Part shown: positions 20,205-26,340 of the stretch, one piece after another | Layout of the letters: each line of letters starts with the position of its first letter | Position numbering within the stretch: position 1 is the first letter of the stretch | NCBI GenBank assembly: GCA_910592205.1 | Contig: CAJVPJ010000396.1 | Span: forward strand, 1-26,340 | Source: Paraglomus occultum | Lineage: Eukaryota; Glomeromycota; Glomeromycetes; Paraglomerales; Paraglomeraceae | Reading direction: 5' to 3' | DNA: 26,340 nt | The notes under the pieces: generated by a model | The model's database searches: none | Seen by the model: the letters and a program-made list of their open reading frames with translations, nothing else | What the model was told of the DNA's origin: nothing | Position numbers and translations under genes: made by a program

Positions 20205-21692
20205 AGGAATAAGTTAAGCAATTTCAAATTACTATGTTCGATTATATGGTAAGGGAAGGTGATTAATACGAGAAAAAGAGTGGTTAAATACCAAAAATTT
20301 GAGGGGAGGCACGAAGTAGGAAGGCGGAGTCAAAATAAAGTTAAAATGCTCATGGTCAAGAATGTTGGGTAATTAACGTCTAATTAAGTTGATAAATGAG
20401 ACTCATACAGCCACGAATTAATAACTGACCAATACCCAAAGCAGAAAATGGGTCGGGTACCTATATCACGTGAGTAATTTCAAAATGTTGGTAAGCCACA
20501 AATAGTAACGATCGCTGTCATTGGCAAACCTAATTTCTATTTCTGTGGCTTACAGAATAAAAAGCCTCACAATTATCAATCACTCTTTTGTGCTGGCTTT
20601 CAAAACAAAACAATTGCAGCCCAAACAGATTCTTCGATTCACATGAGAATCACAAAAGTGGCGATGCTTTTGCCAAGCATTCTAAAAGCCTCAACAAATC
20701 GAGAAAATAGACTAACGCAATATAGACTTTTTAACAGCAACGATGTGACTTCTTGATATCGTGATCGCTTTAATTTAAAACGCAACAAGTCTCGTGTTAT
20801 GAAGAATGCTAAATATAGCAGAAATCGATAGCAGCAACCCGTAGTGTGTCTATAATCATACAACACGCTATATAATCTGTTGTTCGCTATCAGTCGTGCC
20901 GAGAGGGTTTGGCAATCGATTGAAAGCATAATAATATTAGCCTGTGAAGTTTATCTATTAGAGAGGGTATACGGATTAATTTATAATAAATAAGTGACAA
21001 CCGCCTTAACTATTTTTGCTTGTTAGTATTGAGAAAGAGGACAACGCATTTAATTTGGTAATTTTAGTATTTCAAAAGTAGAAACGAATACATGTCATGA
21101 TTACAATTGATTCGTTAAATCTTCCAATTACGACGTATTTTTCAGACTTATTATGTAAGACTTTTTCGAATGTATTTCTTTTTGTAAATAACAGACGACG
21201 ATATTTTTGATCAAATGTGACGAATGTGTCATAATTACGTTTTGTTTCCTATGTGTTTACGTAGGGTCGCTTTTGAAATAATGTTTTCTTGATGGTATAT
21301 GTGCATGGTTTTGCAAAAAGAAAAAATTTTGTGCTATATAAAGTTTTTTAAACTGGTTAGAACTTTTTTATTTCAATCGCCAAGATTTGAATGTTACAGC
21401 AATACTGACAATGAAACGTTTGTAAATCATCTGAATGAAACATTAACATCGAAAATAGATCGACCATGGGAAATATTTTAGTCTGTTACTTCTGATAATA
21501 ATAATATGATAAATGATACTCATAAACCAGCGGTTATAGTTAATAAAAAAAGAGACTTAGGCTCCTGTTTCAGATAAAATAAAGCACGGCTATTTATAGT
21601 ATGTAACAAAAAAATAAAATATTTCTCTGTTTTGTAGAAACGTGTATAAATAATCCAATTTTAATTTGCATCATTGAAAAAAAAAACATTCG
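20205..21692. other. Upstream region of palI, no gene seen
   Basis: The region contains cacgtg (near 20467) and one GCCAAG (20672-20677), which fits the PacC/Rim101 core GCCARG but is a single match about 470 bp from the palI ATG. The open frames at 20639-20929 and 21299-21481 lack protein-like composition. Confidence 0.45.
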
Positions 21693-21720
21693 ACGTGTGT
21701 TTTTCGTTTATAACACACGT
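21693..21720. repeat. Perfect 9 bp inverted repeat
   Basis: acgtgtgtt (21693-21701) and aacacacgt (21712-21720) are exact reverse complements around a 10 nt loop. It sits just before the Tc1/mariner relic and may be a degraded element end or simply a hairpin. Confidence 0.5.
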
Positions 21721-21758
21721 AATTTCTTTCCCTAATTTTGAAAACCTTTTATTCAAAA

Positions 21759-22134
21759 ATGACTTCTGCTCAAGAAACACAATATCGAACTATATTGCAT
21801 TTTTAAAATCAAGGCATAACCAATGACCAAGAAATATATAGGAGTACAAATATACCTCTTGCTACAATTTATAATAATTTAAAAAAACGGAAAGTGTGGC
21901 TTGTGCAAGAGAAAAATGGTCAGTCAAAGCAGATTGCTGGTGAAGTATTGAAGGCATTAGACAGTATTAGTATATCTGAAGATGTATTACTTTTTCAAGC
22001 AAAACTTTGGTGATTATGTTAACTAAGAAAAACATTGATGTCTCTCACTGATCCAAAAGCATACCAATGGCTACACCATAACCAATGCTCACTGAAGAAA
22101 TGAATGCAGTAGGCAAAAAATATCTTATGACTTG
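21759..22134 (+). pseudogene. Tc1/mariner transposase relic (N-terminal half)
   Basis: The frame from the ATG at 21759 reads MTSAQETQYRTILHF, a stop, then NQGITNDQEIYRSTNIPLATIYNNL, which is the helix-turn-helix region of Tc1/mariner transposases. GQSKQIAGEVLKAL follows, and a stop at 22011. After a frameshift, KKNIDVSH, SIPMATP and PMLTEEMNAVGKKY match the block that joins the DNA-binding part to the catalytic core. Stops and a frameshift make it inactive. No catalytic core follows in recognisable form. It is a different fragment from the relic at 2089-2393. Confidence 0.7.
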
Positions 22135-22189
22135 CCAGGTATTTTTGTGTTATGACTCATTCTGGTGATTAGTTCCTTTTGCACTGAAG

Positions 22190-22559
22190 ATTCGCAAGAG
22201 ACAATGTGACAAGAGATCTTGTAAAGCATCAGACAAATGCCATAATCGCTAATATCAATGAATATCATAATATTCATGGTCTGCGGATCTCAGCAACTAC
22301 GTCAACTAGTACCGTTGCACACATGACTACAGTTCTCGCCATCCCAATACCTAGCGACAGCTATATCAAAATTTGAATTGACCAGTCAGACAAATGTTTG
22401 GAGGAATTTCAATCCTTTGTTGACCAACTGCCTATAAATATGCGAATGAGTTTGACGATGTTTTTAAAAACCATTGAAATCATGCCTAGCGATAGTGAAA
22501 TAATTGGAGTAGTACTCAATAGTAATAAAAAGAAGAGGAAGAGTATAACGAAAGTATAG
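22190..22559 (+). pseudogene. Degenerate ORF of unknown family
   Basis: One frame runs 123 codons with a single internal TGA (22374-22376). The peptide is protein-like on both sides of the stop: NAIIANINEYHNIHG and VAHMTTVLAIPIPSD before it, EEFQSFVDQLPINMRMSL and IEIMPSDSEII after it. The frame begins directly after an upstream TGA with no ATG. I do not recognise it. It is probably the remains of a gene or of a mobile-element cargo ORF. Confidence 0.45.
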
Positions 22560-22988
22560 ACTCAAAAATACAAGGGAAATTGGTGAAAAGGTTGAAGTGT
22601 GTATAAAGATACAAGAAAAATTGCGGAATGAATTTACCGCCCATTGATGGGTTAAACTCGCCTTATACTAGAGCAGAAATGCGCCACTTCAGAACCCATT
22701 TAGTTATTCTATGTATCTAATTATAGAGGGTCGCACGTCAAATCAATGATCTTGTCGATTATACCAACGGCGTTACGCCATTTTTTTGTATGCCGCCTAA
22801 CTATATCAACTACTCGCCATATGTACTCGATTATAAGTGGACTTTGCGTATCGGTATGTATTAGCAAGTTTCGTATGTAGTGCAGTGTAATTCCTAGTTA
22901 TATAAGTTAACAATAATAACCAGAAATGGAAATATCAACGAAATTTATGTTATGACGTCTGAGCAGCGAATTTAAAATTTCTGAAAGA
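22560..22988. other. Upstream region of RBM48
   Basis: No convincing frame longer than about 25 codons. This is presumably the promoter and 5' untranslated region of the plus-strand RBM48 gene. No clear TATA or CCAAT element stands out. Confidence 0.45.
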
Positions 22989-24614
22989 ATGAATGAGCGT
23001 CATTTTGACAGTAAGCTATTTTACCGCTTCCTCCCTGCCGTACTCCAATTAGCTGGGAAAAAACGCTAAGAAATTGATCCTTATTATCATAGAACCAGCA
23101 GAAAATCGACCCAAGTATCGGGCTGGTCGAAAACTAACAGCAGTCAAGGTATACACTGTGAACCAAGAATCTCGGTATGTACACGAATTGCCTCGCAGTC
23201 GATAGGATAGCACGTTGCAACTACTACGATTTGTATTTATGCCTCGCCTTTTCACATACACAATCCAAACTATTTTTTGCAGCTATTTAGTGATAGAGAA
23301 TGTGCCTGCGCTTCGTCTCACTGATAAACTTGTCGAACTAGTCTCATTATATGGAGCGGTAGAAGAGTAAGGTCTATGTCATATTTCCTTGTAATGCCAT
23401 TGCTTTATCTTCTAATCTCTCGTTTGTATGTTCCATATGTTCGCAATAGATACCGACATTTAGATGACTACCCCAGTGAAGAATTTACAGATGTATATTG
23501 GATCAAGTTCCGAGATCTTAAAGAAGCACGGTATGCTTTACTGCTTAAATGATTTGGTGTCTCACTGAATACATAAGAATCACAAGTCAAAGGTGTAATT
23601 GTAATTTTTCTAAAATGCAGCGCGGCTAAGAAACAACTAGACGATAAAGTATTCTACCAATCTCCTCTTCGAGTCCGCTATGGGCCTGAATATGAAAGCA
23701 TTGAGGATACGCGGCAAAAGTTACAAGATCGACGAAATACTGTTGCTTTGAAGCTTCGCGGACAGAATTATGAAAATGGTTGGTATTTCTGTAGAGGAAA
23801 GGAATTGATTCTGACAAGATTTTCTGATTTTAACATCAATGCGATTCTCGAATCTGAAAATAGATAGACGGAAAGCGGTCGTAGAAGACAAAAACTCTAT
23901 TGTGTCAGATAGGCCGCCGATTGGACAAATGCAACAGAACATGCAAGCGGACGCACAGCATAATTATGGATATACATCTACATACAATAACGACAGCAGC
24001 TACAATTGGAACTATAACTATAATAACAATTATAACTACGATTATACGTATTATCATAATTATAATTACAACTATAATTACAATTACGATTCTAATTATC
24101 AATATGACAATCTTTCGATTTCTTCATATCAAAGGTAAACTCGATAAATGCTGTCTTATAATCATAGAAAACTCGATATACTCACATAACTTCAATCATT
24201 AGTCAAGAGCCACCGATACCAGGTGTAGGCTACCCATCAGTATCGACGCCAGCGCCAACACCGAGACCAACGCTAACAGCGTCAGCCTCAGCATCGCAGC
24301 CTATAGCAGGTAGCATCAGCACTGCGTATAAAGAAGAAACAGATGTCAATTCTTCGTTACCCATCGATGTAAGTCTCGTGCTGTCTTCTCGTTTCTCACC
24401 CCATTCATATCATAAATATAATGTCCACTTTCTATTGTTTTAGCCGATATCCTCTACAGTACTTTCAATTCGTCAGAAATTAAAATCTGCATCATCTGTA
24501 AAATCGCCGCACTCGTCGCGTAATGAAATTAAGAGTACGAAGGTGTTGGGTAAAGCCTATTATGACAATAAAGTTGAGGACAGCAATGTGCCTAAGCGTC
24601 GCAAAAGGATATGA
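22989..24614 (+). CDS. RBM48: RBM48-like RNA-binding protein (minor spliceosome factor), 8 exons, ~344 aa
   Basis: Exons are 22989-23010, 23093-23174, 23283-23366, 23450-23530, 23621-23778, 23864-24134, 24203-24368 and 24444-24614, all in phase. The model shows the RBM48 pattern: KYRAGRKLTAVKVYTVNQES, then an RRM with YLVIENVPAL (36-45), LVSLYGAVEEY, LDDYPSEEFTDVYWIKF (67-83), LRVRYGPEYESIEDTRQKLQ, and a C-terminus with SIRQKLK and the final KRRKRI, like the basic ending of the human protein. RBM48 acts with ARMC7 in the U12 (minor) spliceosome, in the nucleus. Residues 175-232 are an Asn/Tyr-rich repeat not typical of the family. The start has A at -3. All donors are U2-type GT. The gene itself therefore shows no minor intron. 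Confidence 0.88.
23961..24110 (+). repeat. Asn/Tyr codon repeat in RBM48 exon 6
   Basis: An imperfect run of AAT/AAC and TAT/TAC codons (aattataattacaactataa-like) encodes alternating Asn and Tyr with occasional Asp, Ser and Trp. The reverse strand stays open through it and reads mainly Ile and Val, a by-product of the repeat. Confidence 0.85.
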
Positions 24615-24675
24615 CGGGGTTTCGTTGCCCAATGTAATAGATTGCTTGTATATAATAATAATACATTAATAGTTC

Positions 24676-24681
24676 AATAAA
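24676..24681 (+). terminator. Polyadenylation signal of RBM48
   Basis: AATAAA lies 62 nt after the RBM48 stop codon, where a polyadenylation signal is expected. Confidence 0.5.
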
Positions 24682-24822
24682 AAATGGGGCATGCTGCAAC
24701 TGACCAGACAAAGTGAACATTCTATTATGTGACATAAATGGGAGGCTGATTATGATGTGGACTAGTGTGACTGATGACGTAATAATGGTGCTTATTATTA
24801 TGGACTTGTTAATTTTAATACG

Positions 24823-25050
24823 ATGAATATAAACCATAACAGGGTTACCCTATCACTAATTTACAGCACCGTTAGAAATATTCTAAAGAAAGCTCAAGGA
24901 GAAAAAATTGCCCCGTATGTTTTTAAGATCAATGATACCCAAACTCTTCAGGAATATCTAGATCAAGAAAAAATCACTTATGAAGTTTATCAAGGGAAAC
25001 GGAAATTCAGACCTACTAAACGAGCATTAACACCAGTGGGATTAGAATAA
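24823..25050 (+). CDS. Hypothetical 75-aa ORF
   Basis: An ATG-started frame ends in TAA. The second part is polar and protein-like (IAPYVFKINDTQTLQEYLDQ, then a basic KRKFRPTKRALTP). A 3' splice-like ttacag at 24861-24866 just before STVRNILKKAQ may mean that this is the last exon or a fragment of a once larger gene. I do not recognise it. It lies about 210 bp after RBM48 and is not part of that model. Confidence 0.35.
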   Translation: MNINHNRVTLSLIYSTVRNILKKAQGEKIAPYVFKINDTQTLQEYLDQEKITYEVYQGKRKFRPTKRALTPVGLE

Positions 25051-25709
25051 AACAATTTAGAAATTGTCTAAAGACATTATTAAGAAAATTTTATTGGTTT
25101 ATAGAGCCAATACAGCAATACAATAATATATCAATTATAGGTAGTAATACTTTTGCGTCTAAAATTATTTATTCAAAATAAATTCATGGAGAACCAAATA
25201 GCTTACGTATCTTGTTCATAATTTTACACCGATCAAGAATTCTCTCTTTCCACCACCTGCTCGTTGACGCCTAATGCCACTTTGCGAAATTTTTTTGGCG
25301 TTACTACATGGTATTACTATTAGATTCACACCAGGCGGAATAAATTCGCTGAATTGAGACTATCGATTCTATTTTCGGGCCATAATAAAATAAAATTAAC
25401 AAGAAATTAATGGTCGGGATAAACTAAAATTGAGGAAGCAAATTCCCGAGTCTTCGACTCAATGCGATTTAATATCTATTATATCTTCGTCAGCTGTATA
25501 ATATTCTTTATCAGAACTTGACTTGTACATGCGTTTGGAATGTACAGGGAAACCTCAAAATATATATGTATTTCTGTAAGTAATTTACTTAATATCAACT
25601 AGCTAATCTTCGGCCAAAACGTTATTTGCGATCTTGACATACACTTGCGCGGCAAGTTTCATTTGCGTTGTTAACTTGCATAGTTAGGGGCTACATTATC
25701 ATTTAAAGA
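25051..25709. other. AT-rich intergenic region
   Basis: No open frame of note. A short perfect hairpin, gagtc-ttc-gactc, lies near 25450. Confidence 0.5.
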
Positions 25710-25826
25710 ATGGCGATAGGTCTTCGACGCATTGATACCATCGATAAGCAGTGGAATGAATCAAGGTTTTGGTTCTTGCAAAAAGTGCCAGACATTTTAA
25801 GAGATTTCAAGAAGGGCTTGGGATAA
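25710..25826 (+). CDS. Possible 38-aa small protein
   Basis: The frame begins MAIGLRRIDTIDKQWNESRF and ends RDFKKGLG before TAA. Composition (Arg, Asp, Trp, Phe, Lys) is more protein-like than the surrounding AT-rich sequence would give, and the ATG has A at -3 and G at +4. It could be a small protein or a first exon, but no donor follows. Family unknown. Confidence 0.3.
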   Translation: MAIGLRRIDTIDKQWNESRFWFLQKVPDILRDFKKGLG

Positions 25827-26340
25827 CTTTTATCTACAGTTATAGTCACAAAGCAGTTGTTGCGGTTTAAATACTATTATCCAATGTCAAATAAAAAGCA
25901 ATCACGATGAAGAGTTGGGTAAGATAATCTTGCGACTGCATGGATCGTTTTGGGAGGTATAAAAGCAATGTTAGGAAACGCGAAACCAACTGAAATTGAC
26001 AATAAAGCTTAAAACTGACTAGAACGTAGTTGCGCATTTTTATTCAGTATCATGAATTTTAAAAAATGACCGCTATATTATATACTCAAATAGTCTACCC
26101 TGGGAAAGAAGTCTAACAGTAAACGTCAACTCTTGTTGACACATTTAATATAATACCTAATTGGAAGAGAAGCGACCTCCTTGAGTAAAACTCGTAAAAA
26201 CAGTAAATAAACCACGAATTACAAGAGCGCTTGTGTCACTAATTATTAGACAATAAAACGATGTTAATATTGTAAATTGACTTTACTTTGTAACCAATCG
26301 TTGCTTTCATACCTGAAACTCAATTGACATTTCATAACTA
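25827..26340. other. Right end of the window, nothing recognised
   Basis: AT-rich sequence without a frame, repeat or RNA gene that I can support. Confidence 0.5.

Noticed and set aside
20672-20677. PacC/Rim101 site GCCAAG upstream of palI
   Set aside because: A six-base match found once, about 470 bp away, is expected by chance. Mentioned only within the region entry.
23905-24102. Ile/Val-rich minus-strand ORF resembling a membrane segment
   Set aside because: It is the antisense of the Asn/Tyr repeat in RBM48.

Overview
This is an AT-rich nuclear window from a fungus. The genes have many small exons and mostly 65-140 nt GT-AG introns. I assembled six spliced gene models whose reading phases agree across their junctions, with one exception in eIF2A. 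Two products are typical of fungi: a PalI/Rim9 pH-signalling membrane protein and an Atg4 whose conserved blocks look fungal. A homologue of RBM48, a minor (U12) spliceosome factor missing from many fungi, points towards an early-diverging lineage. Mucoromycota, possibly Glomeromycotina, is my guess, and the sequence does not prove it.

Layout, left to right: a truncated gene start at the left edge (minus); AT-rich intergenic DNA with an inverted-repeat structure; a Tc1/mariner transposase relic (2089-2393, plus); a small unrecognised 4-exon membrane protein gene (2703-3373, minus) with a duplicated splice donor; a ~300 bp MITE (4279-4590); a 2-exon gene for a two-pass membrane protein with a Cys-containing ectodomain (6133-7196, plus); then three genes in tandem on the minus strand, mitoribosomal protein mS34 (8034-8691, 4 exons), eIF2A (8908-12073, 17 exons) and Atg4 (12681-16659, 13 exons); an intergenic stretch; PalI/Rim9 (18568-20204, minus, 3 exons); a degraded region with a second Tc1/mariner relic and an unidentified dead ORF; RBM48 (22989-24614, plus, 8 exons); and a right end with only two doubtful small ORFs.

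The genes are not a functional cluster. They are housekeeping or signalling genes of separate pathways: autophagy (Atg4), translation (eIF2A), mitochondrial translation (mS34), ambient pH sensing (PalI) and minor-intron splicing (RBM48). I see no new multi-gene system. The points most worth following are: the very large Atg4 (~919 aa as modelled, peptidase split by a ~330-residue Ser-rich insertion, LIR-like C-terminus); the Asn/Tyr-rich tract in RBM48; one eIF2A exon junction that no in-frame GT-AG pair explains but an AT-AC pair would; and two introns of only 34-35 nt.
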